From contig ADNK01000979.1 in the NCBI GenBank assembly GCA_000320545.1, positions 33,501 through 97,500 on the forward strand: DNA of 64,000 bases. Reading direction: 5' to 3'. Of this stretch, positions 46,134 to 59,666 are shown piece by piece. Both the position numbers and the translations under genes were made by a program. How positions within the stretch are numbered: position 1 is the stretch's first letter; every line of letters starts with the position of its first letter. The notes beneath the pieces are model-generated. The model was not told the origin of the DNA. It saw nothing but the letters and a program-made list of their open reading frames with translations, and ran no database searches. Origin of the DNA: Bigelowiella natans CCMP2755. Lineage: Eukaryota > Cercozoa > Chlorarachniophyceae.

Positions 46134-48069
46134 TATATTCTATATTCATACATGATGTGTATGTGTTTTGTGATTTCTCGATCTGAAGCTGGCTCTGGCC
46201 TTGCTTGGAGTTGTCAAGGGTCAAAGAGATGAATATGGATTTGGCATGACCTCATTGTTGGCGTTGATAGGTACTTATGATGATGATATTAATAATATAT
46301 ATATGATAAAAGTTTGATCCTAGTAGCTACTGTGATTAGAGCGCACAACCGAATCTCAATAAGATGGGTGCATTGGGAACGAAACATTGATAGTGCTTGA
46401 TGATCTTGTTGAACGACGTTTCGGTATTTCCTGTAATATTCGAAGGCATTCTCATGATTTCTTATTCCTGACCACGATTTTAATTCTCATGCTCACAATG
46501 GCGACAGGAAAGCTATGTTTGGAGTACGAACGGCTATCTTCCACGTGGAGAACGTCGCCGAGTATATATATTCAAGGTCAGACAAAGAGGCGGCAGGGAG
46601 GGGGGGAATCGGTGATTTATTTCATAAGAGCCATGTTTAGTTGATCGCTGGGGTAGTGAACAGACGCAGATGATAAAATTATTTGTGTGTTGCTGATGAT
46701 AACCATCTCAAGCCATCGATCATGCGGATGTATAATTAACAGATGCTCAACTTGCATGATATGTGTGTGCATTCCAGAGCTGGAAACCTCTGAGATATCG
46801 GTCCGTAAGATACTGGCCGATGGTGCTGTTTCCCTAAGCCATATATTGCAGCAACAACAACAACAACTTGAAGAAAAAGAAACTACTTCTATCTCGGAGT
46901 CGTCCTCATCCCTACTTCGCCATGGAAAGACGAAGGAAAAGAAGAAGGGGGGGGAGAAGAATCACGTCCTGTACTCGACATCATCATCATCATCACCGCC
47001 CTCGTTACCATCTTCGTCGCCATTATCAGCACTATCACCATCGCCTCAATCATCTAGAACAAAGATTATATCTGCCCATTCTTCTTCTCCTTCATCATCG
47101 TCATCTTCTTCTTTCCCCTCTCAGAAGTACAGCACTCTTCCGACCCAGGATCTTAAACAGGTTTTACAGCTAATAGCGATATGTACTTATCTGATGGCGG
47201 GAGAGGCGCTATTTAGTTGCTCACCTATCTTTGCACATGCTTTCATACATAATCTAATTTTCATTCACATCGTCGTCATCATCATCATCATCAGCAGCAG
47301 CAGCAGCACAATCACTTGCTGGAGATACCTGAAGATGTCAAATGGTTCTTCGAGGACGACAACAACGATACCGATGCCGACGCCTTCATAAGCCAAAACA
47401 AGCAAGCTTGTGCAGAATTATCACCCTCTACCCACTCCCTGCCCCCCCCTTCATTCTCCTCCTCCTCCTCATCCTCCACGGGAATTGGGATTGAAGGAAG
47501 ACGAATAGATACGAAGGAAGGGGGAGAGGATGCGAGGAGAGCTTTGATGATCACTTCGAGGGAAAGCAAAGAAGAAGCTGCTAGTAATGACGACAACAAT
47601 AAGTCCTCGATGATAGAGAATACGAGTGCTACTGCTGCTGCTGCTGCTGCTGCTACTGCTCTCGTAAAGCAGTCTCGGCATATACAACAAGAAGACCATT
47701 ATGGCTACGGCATCTATCGGTAGTTCTTGAACGAATCAGTGTATACTTCGCACTTAAATGGGCAATAAGCGAGGGAGAAATAGCTCTCTCTTTCTCTCTC
47801 TCTCTCTCCCTCTCTCTCTCTCTATCTGCTATCTGCTATCTTTCTCTGCTCTCTTTCCACTGTACTAAACACATATACAGCATCATATGCCTCTCTACAT
47901 GCATAAAAATAAAATCCCGTGCGTCGTCACACCAAACTTATAACGGCGGTATGACACATACTACTCTGTCTCCCCTCCCACAATCACTACTAGGCCACGT
48001 GACTGTGTGCAGATTCAAGGGCTAAAGTCTAATAAAGGTGCTAGCAGTCACAACTCTGCCCACACCTCC

Positions 48070-48136
<67 letters not shown>

Positions 48137-50055
48137 TCATAAAGATAGCAAAGACTTTTACCAATCTTGCCTCCACATGAAATTCGCGGTTTGATTAACT
48201 CCCTTCCGATGTTCAGGTCGGCTACTCAATGGGCGCTTTGGGCATATCGTTGGTTTTGACGCGAAGAAGGAGAGGTTGTCGAACCGAAACAATGCCTTCG
48301 TTCCGCTTTACATTATTTTCTTCTTCCATCAGGCATTTGGTGGTACTCATGCATCAAAGCGAAAAGAAGAAGACGACGACGACGGGCGGGGGGGGGGGGC
48401 GAGAGGGGGGGCAGCACCACTGCTGCTACGTGCGCAAGGGGATAAAGCATTCAAACTTGAAGAAAGGACCGTTGTGTGGCCTTGGTATCATACTTAATAC
48501 ACACACACACACACACACACACACACCCACACACAAACACACAATATAAGATTTCTATGAAGGCCTTAACATGGCTACCGAGAGCTGCTGATGATTTTCT
48601 TCCAGAGGCTGCTATTATCACAACTCCCTTTTCGTTCTGTGCAATTTCGCCATGTATGTTTCTCATACGATTTCTTTCGAAAATACACCAAAAAGTCCAT
48701 TTTGCGATCTCCACACACAAACGTGGAACATAGACAACAACAACAACAACAACAACAACAGGCTATTTGGACGAAATCGTGAGGACCGCGAATCGCAATA
48801 TTAAAGTGGGTAGCATGGTAGTAGTGGCAAAACAAGTTGAATTGTGTTTCCGCTGCTTATCATTTCGACGCTGACGCCGCGTCACTTACAGGGAAAACCT
48901 CATCGGTGATTTATCCGCCACCTGACATATCCCTCATCTCCCCATTTCGGGCTTGTAATGATATGATATCTAGGACGATCACGACACCAGCGGTATCGTA
49001 TTGAAGGCTGTACGCTTGGCGCTGAATGCTACCGACCAAATCCACATCAAGAAGGTCAGTTACTGCTGCAGAGCAGTCATATCTATGTTCTCATCGTTGC
49101 CCGTCGTGAGGAGATGCTCATGCTGCTTGTAAGGACAAAAGCTGGAGTTTGGACGAGAGTGACATCATCTACTCGGTGTACAATAATAGCAGCCCCGTAC
49201 CCTCTGCGGGTGTACCGCCGTGGACTTTAGATCAAATCAAGTTGAATGTCAGGGTAACTACCAACTCGTTTGTCGTTTCTAGCTCCTCCTCCTCCTCCTC
49301 CTCTTCCTCCTCCTGATTCAGGGAACATCTCTTAACAGATGATAGCAGTTGGTTGTTGAGTTGTTGTCTTGTTGTCATGCCGTTCCCCCCCCCCCCCCCC
49401 CCTCTCCCAGATTGGACCGAATAGACCTTGGAGAGCATTTGTGGTAGTAGTAGTAGTAGTAGTGGTAATAGTAGAGGGTGGGTGGATTACAATACTTTAA
49501 AAAACTACACACACGCACGCACGCACGTATGCAACGAATTTAAAAATTGTTCACTACCGCACCCGAATATGATGCTTAAACATATAATATGTATGTATTT
49601 TTGCCCATGATGCTTCTTCGCAAAGGGCTCGTTTATGGATTTAAGACGCCCATACTCGTCATCATCGATGTCGCGCCTTGCTGCCGCCATCTACACTACT
49701 GAAGATGCTACCGAGGTAAAAGAGGGAGAGGAAGAAGACAAGACTTTGCTCAAAGGTAGTACAGTGTACTATACCAGTACTGGTTCAAGGAATATGTTTT
49801 TCAAAAGCAATATATAAGAGTTGTTCTTGTATCTGCTTAGTCACCAATATCGTGGTACCTTCCTCTTGATCTTGTTCTCCCTTTTCTCCTTCTTGTTGAT
49901 GTTTGAAAGGAGTGGTTTTAGTAGCGGGGCCTTTGAACGTAAGAGGTGGAGATGGGAGGAGAATCGGAGGGGATAGTGATGGCAGCTACGTGAAGAACTA
50001 CTTCACAAACGCCACAGCGCTTGGTATGTGTAACATCAATCCACTCAAATATATG

Positions 50056-50096
<41 letters not shown>

Positions 50097-50131
50097 GTGT
50101 GCGTGTTTCTCTCTACACTTGCACATCTCGC

Positions 50132-50179
<48 letters not shown>

Positions 50180-50800
50180 TGTGTATGTGTTGTTACTGTA
50201 CAGAATCTATGCATAAGGCTAGCTGCTCAGTTGACACGATGAATCGCGTGAGAAACCAGGTGATTCTTGCCGAAAACAAGGGCGGGGAGCGCACAACTGC
50301 GCCATTAGAAGCGATGTTGTTGTGTGGGATGGTCAGCAGTTTTTCTCCACATCCACCGACACATTTGGGATCATGCTTTACACAGAGAAACACGTTGAAT
50401 ATTGACGCCGAAGCCGTTGATAATGATGTATAATTTTTTGTATATTGTGACAACAACGCTGTCTCCCCTCTCTCCCTTCCCCCCCCCCCCCCCCTCCTCC
50501 TCCTTCTCCTCCTCATCCTCCTCCTCCTCATCCTCCTTAACGACAAAAAGCTCGAATCTTGGAAGCATTCAGGTCATTCAACTTAATTTCACACTACATG
50601 AGCGATTGTGGTTGTATGTGCGCAGATAAAAATGTGTCACATAACATACAGGAATCGACGTGGTGTTGTGCAGCGACGATGTGGACGATGTGTACGTTCA
50701 AATGGCCGCTGAGAAGGAAATTATAAGTACTCTTCATTCACATACTCGCTCTGTTACATATATGCGTTACATATATGTGATATATGTATATGTGTATGTA

Positions 50801-50838
<38 letters not shown>

Positions 50839-50917
50839 TTATATTACACCAATGTATAGTTAATCGGTTTTTCAAGTAAAAATGTGCATTATAGACGTGA
50901 TATGTATGTAGAATGTA

Positions 50918-50966
<49 letters not shown>

Positions 50967-52529
50967 GCGGGGGGAGATGGTTGTCTTGATGGTTGTCTTG
51001 ACGATGTGTTTCTCGTTCCTTAGTCCTTGGTCATATCCCACTTCAAAAGATGAAGGTTTGCCTCCATTTAATGCTAGCCAGGGCGCATGAAGAGGGTTCT
51101 GCAGTAAAGCGATGAACAATGGCGGCGTTTCGCAGATTAATAGAGAATTAAATAAAACAATCGCTCCAGTGCATGCGCACGATGCATATGTGAAAACGTA
51201 CTCGGTATTTTTTTTTAGGATGTATCCTCAATAAATGGTACGCCTTTTACAACTTCGGGTACGGAGCACACACACAAACGTATCCGCAGAGCGTGGAAAT
51301 AAGGATTTGAAAACACCGATGATTTTATGTCACGCGACACGACTAAACCAATGCAGGACAAATGTCATTGATGTTTCCGCTTGAATTTCTATGAAAACAG
51401 CAGCAGCCCATATAATATTAAAGGTCTCTTATTCTTCTTCTTCTTCTTCTTCCCCATCTTTGAATCATCATTCCAAGGACGAATGAAGCAGAGAGTGTCG
51501 CCAATTTACATAACAAAGTGTCGGTTATCGTTGGAACACATGGTAATTGAAATAGTGGTAGAACGTGAAGGTTGGGGCGGGGGGGGAGAAGAGGTGGGGG
51601 TAGTTGCAGATTCTGTGCATGAAAAACAGTTTGTAAGACGAATAACAACGAAACTACACGCAAGTATTCCCCCTCTTTCCCTGTCTAATCTTCGAGATTT
51701 GCTTTAGGGCCGAGATGTGGAGGAGGAGGAAAGCAGTGAGGATAGGAGGAGTATCACTCGGCGGCGATTATCCTTAATTATTCGCCATCCTGCCGCTCAC
51801 AACAACAAGGAGGGTTCAGAAAGAAGAAGCAGCGAAGTGCATAGAAGAAGGGCATGTTGTCGTTCAAGGGTGCATGTAGTTTTGCAAAGGCCATCAGGTG
51901 TTCCATAGCTCTTTATCCTTTCTGTCTATAATCACACGCACGCACACACAGACACACACACGTACACACTCATTGGAAGGACAGAAAAAGAGTAATCATG
52001 CTTCATCTCTATCATTTCCCATTATCTTCTTCTTCTTCTTCCTCTGCTTCTGCTTCTTCTTTTTCTTCTCCTTTGTCATCGACCCTGTGTGTGATGACAG
52101 CCGGCCACGCATGCCAAGCTGCCAGCACGTTCCTTGGCATTTTAGCCCGTGTAAAAGGTCCACATCATCGCTGTTGTCGTCGTCTCTGTGCATCGTGTGC
52201 TACCACAGAGCATTCCAAAGTAGTTTGAATTCAGCATCGCAACCCAGAGCAGCATTTGTTGGTGATGATTTCTACACATAGCTGTTATTACTATCCCATC
52301 CTCTTGCCTCGCGTTTCTCTTCTGAAGTGTCGTCGTTCCGATCAGTGTTGCTCGCACATCTCACACCAACGAGCTATGCACTGCCGCGGATTCTCCTACC
52401 GGGTAGTCGTGTCTTGTCTTTGCGTAGATGAGCGAAATGATATACACCCCGACACCAGCTTGGCGAATTTTCATCGAGTATATTTCGATTCCAAAGAGAA
52501 GCTTCTACCAAAAAAGGCTGCGCGCGGAG

Positions 52530-52571
<42 letters not shown>

Positions 52572-53556
52572 CGGGGGATGTGAGGTTTCCTCCTCCTGCA
52601 TTTGTTTTATTCATTTCCATTTGCTATGTATCATCGCTCTAACATGGCCTGTGATGATATATAGTAATGACGGAAGTGCAGTGTGCAAAACGAATGCCAG
52701 AAGGGTACTCCTCCCCTCCCCATATCTGAACATCATGTGTTATACGATGACGTACATATAATCTGTGCTGATGCGGGTTTGTGGGATGGAGAGGCGAGCG
52801 AGACTCCTCTGTTTTTCAAAGTGCAATAAATTCATATGTTTATTCTCTGGTTGATGTAGGGTGATGAAGAGTGTGCTACTGTCCTTGGAATCCACATGGG
52901 TACTATTGTAGTAGTACCAGTAGCAGTGGGGAGGGTAAGGGTGGGGGGAGAAGGAGGAGGAGGGACATTGCTATTTAAACTACCAATAAACAGGTAGAGT
53001 CATGATGCACTTATTCCAACAAGATTGCGTGTATATGTTTTTGCGATTACATATTCATTTGTTTATCTCTTTGGTGCTTTTACGTGCGCACAGCCCCCCC
53101 CCCACACATGTGCGTGCGCGCGTACAAGTACCCGATGTACTTATTCATTCTTCATTGATATGGTTACTGTTGCACAATAATTCGGTTGTTTCCCTCAGAA
53201 GCGGAACAATCACATCAGCGAAGACAACGATGACGCTGATGTACAGGTAATTTGAATTCTTTTTGAAAGTCGCTACTCTATATATCATGTTCTGCTCCTC
53301 CTCCTTGGCGGGGACTCTTCTCTAGCTTGTGCACCATGCTCTTTTTACATTGTTGCAATGTAGGAACACGATGACCGAAACCGTCCGCACAACTTCTACT
53401 TGGGCAAAGGTAACGCCTTTCGATAGGCAGCGAGATTTTTAAATAGTCAATGAGTTCTCAATGGCGGTTACTTACATGTACGCGTGTGTGTTCATAGGTC
53501 GTGGTGGTGTGAGCTTCCTTCCTACAAAGTGCGCGATCGTCAGGTTTTCAAAATAG
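45757..53556 (+). CDS. Divergent group II chaperonin-like protein (BBS12/MKKS-like)
   Basis: Phased exons that match the chaperonin order: 45757-45840 (left edge uncertain), 45896-45955 (DVYDILRNLHIQHP), 46189-46270 (VVKGQRDEYGFGMTSLLAL), 46508-46576, 46778-47160, 47295-47719, later 49910-50023, 50204-50259, 50386-50427, 50551-50572, 50652-50726 (GIDVVLCSDDVDD), 51024-51103, 51219-51258, 51478-51632 and 51708-51897. The GDGTT ATPase motif reads YGFGMTS and the NDG-type loop reads CDV, so ATP hydrolysis is unlikely. The Q-x3-Y-x2-G-x-[ST]2LL pattern resembles BBS12. BBS12, MKKS and BBS10 assist BBSome assembly. Ser/Ala/Q-rich inserts fall at 46855-47120 and 47440-47690. Links at 47720-49910 and beyond 51897, including the short exons ending TAG 53556, are provisional and could include a second gene. 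Confidence 0.55.
46090..46134. repeat. (AT)n microsatellite
   Basis: AT run in an intron of the chaperonin-like gene. Confidence 0.9.
48070..48132. repeat. Compound (CA)n(TA)n microsatellite
   Basis: CA run directly followed by a TA run, intronic or in a gap of the chaperonin-like gene model. Confidence 0.9.
50059..50176. repeat. (GT)n and (AT)n microsatellites
   Basis: Two runs inside one 180-nt intron of the chaperonin-like gene, between exons 49910-50023 and 50204-50259. Confidence 0.9.
50919..50964. repeat. (TG)n microsatellite
   Basis: TG run in the intron preceding the exon at 51024. Confidence 0.9.
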
Positions 53557-53968
53557 CTGATTGTAGAGAGTAGAGAGGGGGAGGGAGAGAGGAAAAGCGG
53601 TATGCTAGTTTTAGATCGTTTCATTCTAGCATTAGTTCATGCAAGCATCACTTTCTGCGATGAATTTGGTATCCATCTATGTTTTAGGCGTGCTGTCGCC
53701 TTCATGCGTCTTGCCCTTACATGTGATACCATTACGACATAAGCTGGCGTCAAAGAAGCCGTTCAATCGCCTTCGGAAAGTTGCATACTCGCTTAGGGTT
53801 GGAAACGCTTGTATATATGTGTGCGCACACCCTAAAATAATCAGCAAGCTAATAGTGCACTGCGTTTCGATGGCGGTCAAGTCAAGTAGTATAATAGACA
53901 TAGTAATAGCATATATAATATATATATGATATTACGTGTCTATAATAAACATAGTAATAGCATATATA

Positions 53969-53999
<31 letters not shown>

Positions 54000-54571
54000 G
54001 ATATTACGTGTCTATAATTAGTGCGCCTTATGGCGTTCGCGAAAGTGTCTGCTGCGATGTGCACAGCATACATGCTATATAAAGTTATTCGCAGTGCGAA
54101 CGCATATGCTGTCGTTGGTCTCGCGCGGCGCAAAGCATGCTGTCACAATGCATGCTTTTATCTGCCTAATACTATTTATTTTGTTTCTTGGTCATAGTTA
54201 TGCTAGCATGTATTAAAATCATATCCGCTGCCCAGTAATATCCGAATATATAGCATACAGATGTATATACTTAGCCGTATGAGAGCTAGCTCGCACATGA
54301 CGGAGCATCTAGAGCATGCATGTGCTGCTGGCTAGTACATATAGTTCGATGCGAAACACTAGCTAGATGTCTAAATGTGATGAACAAAAAGGCTCTACGC
54401 ATCGCACGCATTTGCATGCTGTGCGCAATGACACACGACAGTCTAGCTTGCTAGCTAGCAGTGCATTGTCAGATGAGCAGCACATCTAAACGCAGCGCTG
54501 CAATGCTAGAATGCATGACGGGCCATGGAATAAATTATAGGTTCATAATAAAATGATTGCACTTTATTGAG
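53557..54571. other. CATG/CTAG-rich convergent-junction island 7
   Basis: An ordinary stretch to about 53880, then a duplicated AT-rich block (ATAATAGACATAGTAATAGCATATATAATAT-like, 53890-53930 and 53943-53975) each followed by GATATTACGTGTCTATAAT. From about 54030 to 54520 it is rich in GCATGC, CTAGCTAG, ACATGAC and TCTAGA-like words. No gene seen. Confidence 0.55.
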
Positions 54572-55063
54572 AGGCTAACAGAGAAAAACTGCTACGACAT
54601 ACATACGCATGCGGTCTATTCGAGCTGGCATAATCTTGCTAGCTTGCACACCATGCACTAGATCATCTATCACCTCTAGAAACCCCTCGTCATTGTAAAT
54701 CTTACAGGGGGCGGCTCCACAACGCCCTGACCTTTGCTTCCGAGGCCGAAGCCTTCCCTGACAGCAAGTTTCAAAAATCAATTTGGATTATTTTGTGAAT
54801 CATGTTGAATAAGTCAGTGTAATGCTGTCTGTCGTCTAGTAGATACCTCCAGCCCATTGACTTAAGCATCGTAAATCCTTTGTTGCGATCTGAAAGAGCT
54901 TGTGCGTCGAGGATGACTAGGTTTGAAGGTTGCTCCTCTCCTGATCAAGAAGGATGGAGGTTAATGAGAATGTTGTTGTTGTTGTTGTTGTTGCTTCAGA
55001 GACACGCATTACTAAGGGAAGATGAGTGAATGGCGCGCACGCACGCACAAAAACACACGCACA

Positions 55064-55104
<41 letters not shown>

Positions 55105-56447
55105 GCATACAAGCATCTCGAATATGTACAGTGTACGTGAGCAATATATTTCATGGTTTATTACCCACTACGAATAAGGAAGTCCGTGCATGTGAGTGTC
55201 TATCTCTGTGTGTGTGTGTGTGTGTACCGTGTCGTCCTCTGGCACGCCCACCGATGCCTAAAACCAACAACGATACGACGAAATTAGAGCAGCTACTCGC
55301 AATGAATTTGTGATAAATTCATATGATTACCTGCCTCACAGAAAGCAATTTTACGGTTTAAAAGTGAAAGAGGCCTTGCATTGTTGACGTAGTCATCTTC
55401 GTCGCCATAGTATCCCCTCGTTCTCGTTCTCCTGGAAGAAGAAGAGTTGTTGGCAGCAGTCCCCCTTCCAGTTTGCTGCTGCTGCTGCTGCTGGCCAGAA
55501 TGAGGCTGCTTATTATTCTGTCTTCTCGGAGCTGGCTTGTGTTTAGCACTGCTGCTGCTGCTATTATGACTCCTCGTTTCATAAAATCTGATATTTTAAT
55601 AATATCAGTAGAAATGACAAACAAGTATACGGCCATCAACATTTCTTATCATCGCTTGCAACATGAGAAGACGTCGTTAAGAACAGCATAGAGGAAGGAC
55701 CGTATCAGGAACTCGTTTCCAAGCTTTAGAATCGCAAAGTACCCCTTGTTTGCCTGACGAATAGAAGAAGAGAAAGGGCCGTCAATTCAAATCAAATCCA
55801 CGGCTAAGAGAGTAAGACAGCAGCCCATTCTTCACCATGATTCATCATCAAACTTCGTAGTCTACCACTACTACAACTACCAGATTGTTGAAGTCTTTTC
55901 GACTTGTGACCTTCGTCTGCTCTCCCTCCTTGGCAAATGATGTAAGGATCTTTGCATTATTTATGTGTCATCAAAGAAGAAACAAACAGCAACAGCACGT
56001 GCAAAGAAATTAGTACCACAAGAAATATTTAGAAATAACAATCTGGTTATAGTTGGGTTTTAATGGGAAAAAAATTAAAAGACGAACAACCGCTCTGATA
56101 TCTGGAAGACCCATCGTTTTCAGAATAGCGTCGTTATTGGTGTTAGGAGGTTTCACTCTGAGGAAGAATAATACAACTATTACCTTATTCTTACTACTAC
56201 TCACTTAGTTTGAAAGTGATGATTCCAGGCAACATCATCATGTGAAATAATATAAGAAACACTTTGTCATCTCCAACATCGAATTATCGTTTTTTCAAGC
56301 AAATGCATCGATGAGTCCTGCCTCTTCTCGACACACCATAAGGAAAATCATCAATGCTTTCACAAGCGCCGGGTGATTTTGTTGTTGGAATTCTACAATT
56401 TTTATCAAATAATCTATTGATATTGCCGGAGCTCCTGACAGCTAGTT

Positions 56448-56480
<33 letters not shown>

Positions 56481-57091
56481 TAAATCAGTACCTACACAAC
56501 TTTGCAGCTCGATTCAAACGACGGGAGACCAATAGCTGTAGCCTTTTCAAAGGAACTGCATGGTAGGAATGGGAAGGGGGGAAAGGGTAGAGCAGCAACA
56601 GAAGTAACCTCAGAACAAGCAGCTTTGCATGGTGGCTTTGGGATGTAAATCTTCCCTTCTCTTTCTAATTGTTGTCATCGTTAACAAACTTGTGGAGGAA
56701 ATACGTCGTTCGGAAGAAACTCTCTTTCTCTTCTCACTGATGATGATCATCAATATTTATTCCCATTGGAAATTGTTACTTGTATTATTCTTGAACCGTT
56801 TGATGAGCCTAGAGAGGTCTGATATTCGCAGAGGACCTCCTCCCCTATGATTTGATTACAAACGATGACAGCAGCAGCACGTGTTTATTCATGAACGAAC
56901 ACCAACCATAAGCTCTGAGGCGATTGCCTTTTTCCGCAAGAGAAGAAAGTGGTAGTACCTCTTTCGTAGTTGAGCTTGAGTGGGATGGGAAAATTTACAT
57001 GATTTCTGCAGAGATTCCAAGAAGTTAATGATGCGGCTAAAACTAGCTTATCTTTTTCCGCGCCCCCCTCCACCCCCCCTTCTCTATGTGC

Positions 57092-57158
<67 letters not shown>

Positions 57159-57922
57159 AGTATGTGGAGGCGATAGTGAAGTCATTGGTAACCTGGTATT
57201 TACACTGCGGCCAGTTGGAGCAGGGTATCCCTGTCTCCTCCTCCACCTCCTCCTCATCGTCATCATCATTATCTGAATTCATACACAACAAATGCAACGT
57301 TAGAATAGAACAAAACATAGGCGTTTCAATGACTTGTAAACTGAGGACATAAAACCTTTCAGCAGCGCTGAGCTGTAATCCCAAGCGAAGTTACTATCTC
57401 CCCTCCTCTTTTCGCTGCTCGCTGTCGTAGTAGTATCCTGTGAGGAGCTGGCGGACGTCTCGGAGGCCGTTGCGACTTTACGCCTTTTTGCTAAGTGGCA
57501 ACAGTTCAATTTTTGACTAATGCAATGAAGCAGGCGTGAACCATTTTGCGGCACGAAAGGTGAAATGTACCTGGTGACGTTTTAGGTGGCTTGATTCTCT
57601 GTTTCTTTGCAGCGATGATAGCTTCGACTGAGCGGTGATGGTCATGACTTTTGCTATGATGATTATGATTATTATTTGAGGGGGGTGCTCGCTTCCTGTT
57701 TCGACTCGTTGATAGCTGTTCTGCGTGCTTTGCCATCTTTGCCAGGAGGATTTTCTTCGCAGCTAGTTGGCGTTGCTTCTCTAGCAGACGCTGCTTCTTC
57801 TCCTCAAGAGCTACTCGTAGCTGTATCATCTGCCTCTTCTTCTGGAGCTCGGCCAGACGCTTTTGGAACTCCTTTTCCGTCTTAATTTTGGGCGTGGGTG
57901 AGCCCCCCTGTCTCGCGGACAT
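54572..57922 (-). CDS. CCCH zinc-finger protein, partly resolved
   Basis: The first five exons join in phase on the minus strand: 57922-57571, 57490-57356, 57272-57193, 57005-56959 and 56844-56797. The start is ATG 57922. The first exon is a coiled coil (FQKRLAELQKKRQMIQLRVAL). Then come a basic/Ser-Thr region, an acidic block (DNDDDDEEEVEEE), and across the exon 3/4 junction a zinc finger C-x5-C-x5-C-x3-H (PCSNWPQCKYQ then KSCKFSHP), as in ZFC3H1/ZC3H14/Nab2-type RNA-binding proteins. Downstream exon-like pieces (about 56555-56501, 56390-56330, 56150-56100, 55757-55683, 54757-54572) are plausible but not phased. RNA binding is inferred from the finger. Some distal pieces may belong to another gene. 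Confidence 0.55.
57096..57158. repeat. Compound (AT)n(GT)n microsatellite
   Basis: AT run followed by a GT run in intron 3 of the CCCH zinc-finger gene. Confidence 0.9.
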
Positions 57923-58234
57923 TGCGGACTAGGTGCTGTTGGCTTCCTTTACGTGTTTTGTGGCCGATGTGAGGATTCTCGACGGTTCCCTCCTCCTCCT
58001 CCTCCTTCCTTCTTTTCTTCTGTGTACAGGCAGGCAGCTTTTTAACCTCGATACATCTGAGCTCAATTTTTGGTAAATATATCGGATTTTGTATGTGCGA
58101 CAAGCTCATCTGAAGAGAATCTACCTCAAATCAGAACTAGCCCAACCTCAGAGCGGTTAAAGGACGGAAGAGCGAGAGAGGAGGGGAGGGCAACGTCGCA
58201 TTACGGATTTTAGAGTTAAACTCCCCGAAGTTAC
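57923..58234. promoter_or_regulatory. Divergent promoter interval
   Basis: 312 bp between the CCCH-protein ATG (minus) and the Rad60-like ATG (plus), with a (CTC)n tract. Presumed shared promoter. Confidence 0.4.
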
Positions 58235-59666
58235 ATGAGCGGAAATAAACGAAAAAGGGAAGAACTTGAGCGAGATGATGGCGAGGACAAGGCCAAGAAA
58301 AAATGTTCGAAGAGGACTGAGGAAGAGGACAGTAGCGACGGGAGTGACAGCGACAGCAGCGACGAAGAATTCACATTTCGTGTCAACAAAAAGGCGATGC
58401 AAAAACTATCACAAACTAAAGAGGCCGACAGGAAAGAGGAGGGAGACTTAGATGAAGATTTTCCTGAGGTCATGGAACAGTAACTTTGGGATAACGTTTA
58501 TGATTGATGAAAGACACGGCAAAACCCCGAGTCTCAAATAAAGTCATCGTCGTTTGTCGCGAATCCTGCTATTCTATTTTGCTACTTCCACTCTGTATTT
58601 GTTCGCAAATCTAAGTTCGTTTTATTCTGAACATTCGTTTCCAATCCTGCAGCCAGAGTATAAAAGGGCCAGGCGAAAAGCAAGAGAGGAAGAAGAGAAA
58701 AAGAGACATCGTCAAGAAGGACTGGGAGGACAAACTATTTCACTCGATGACGATGAGAAGGATTCGTCAAGTCGATCGATGAATGGTGTGTAAGCTGGAA
58801 GATAAAATGTTGTTGTATCATCCTAAATCCACGATATTTGTTGACGAAGTCTACTTGTTCAGTGCCACAAGAGGATGATGTTTTGAGCGGCGACGAGGAT
58901 ACGAATGATAAAGTGTGTGTCTAAGCTAACAATATCCTACAACAGCCATAATTTTGCGTTCTCTTATTTTTTTGCGAAACTTCTATGTATTAATTCCACG
59001 ACACAAGCACTCATTTGTTTGCTTTCCCAAGGACATCATTCATGCAGATCCAGAATTTTTGAAAAGCGTCGCAAGTATTCGACAACAACGTCTACAAATT
59101 GCCCCAGAAACCCGTGACTCCTCTTTTGAGTTTTCGATCGAACAGAATGTATCACTAATTGATGATGATGACGAGGGTAATAAATTGGATGAATATGAAT
59201 ATTGGAGGCCTGCTTCATAAACGTGCGTTAATATCATCAGATGAGGATGAGGAAGATGCTGATGAAATCGTCGACCGCGAAGTTGCCCTGAGAATAGCAG
59301 AACATCAAAGGCAAAACGAGGCTCAGAGTGAAAATGAAATTAGGATTACGCTGAAACCGGGTGAAGGTAGAGAGCTGAAAATTAAAGTTTTCAAGGTCGA
59401 AACTGTGCATAACTAGATAGGGACTGATAATTAAGATGATAGAAGTTAATAATGTGCAATATTAGATAAGAATAAGTTTGCTCCAACCTTAAACAATCCT
59501 CAAATTTTAGGACTCGCAATTTGGTGAGGTAATCAAAAGAATGCGGCAGCACTTCAGAGTGAATCAGGTAAAGCTGCAATTTGATGGTGAAACCATCTCA
59601 AACAATCAAACTCCAATGGATTTAGATATGGAGGACGATGATATTGTCGATATGTACATGAATTGA
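58235..59666 (+). CDS. Rad60/NIP45-like protein with SUMO-like domain
   Basis: Six exons join in phase: 58235-58468, 58653-58785, 58863-58912, 59032-59176, 59241-59395 and 59511-59666 (TGA), giving 290 residues. The N-terminus is basic then acidic (EEEDSSDGSDSDSSDEE), with a helical basic stretch (KRARRKAREEEEKKRHRQE). Several acidic/hydrophobic segments (TISLDDDEKD, VSLIDDDDE) could bind SUMO. The C-terminal about 75 residues are a Rad60-SLD ubiquitin-like fold: EIRITLKPGEGRELKIKVFK, FGEVIKRMRQHF, VKLQFDGETISNNQTPMDLDM (split) and DDDIVDMYMN. It lacks a di-Gly end, as expected of a non-conjugated SUMO mimic. The family (Rad60, Esc2, NFATC2IP) acts in SUMO-dependent genome stability with Ubc9 and SMC5/6. 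Confidence 0.85.
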
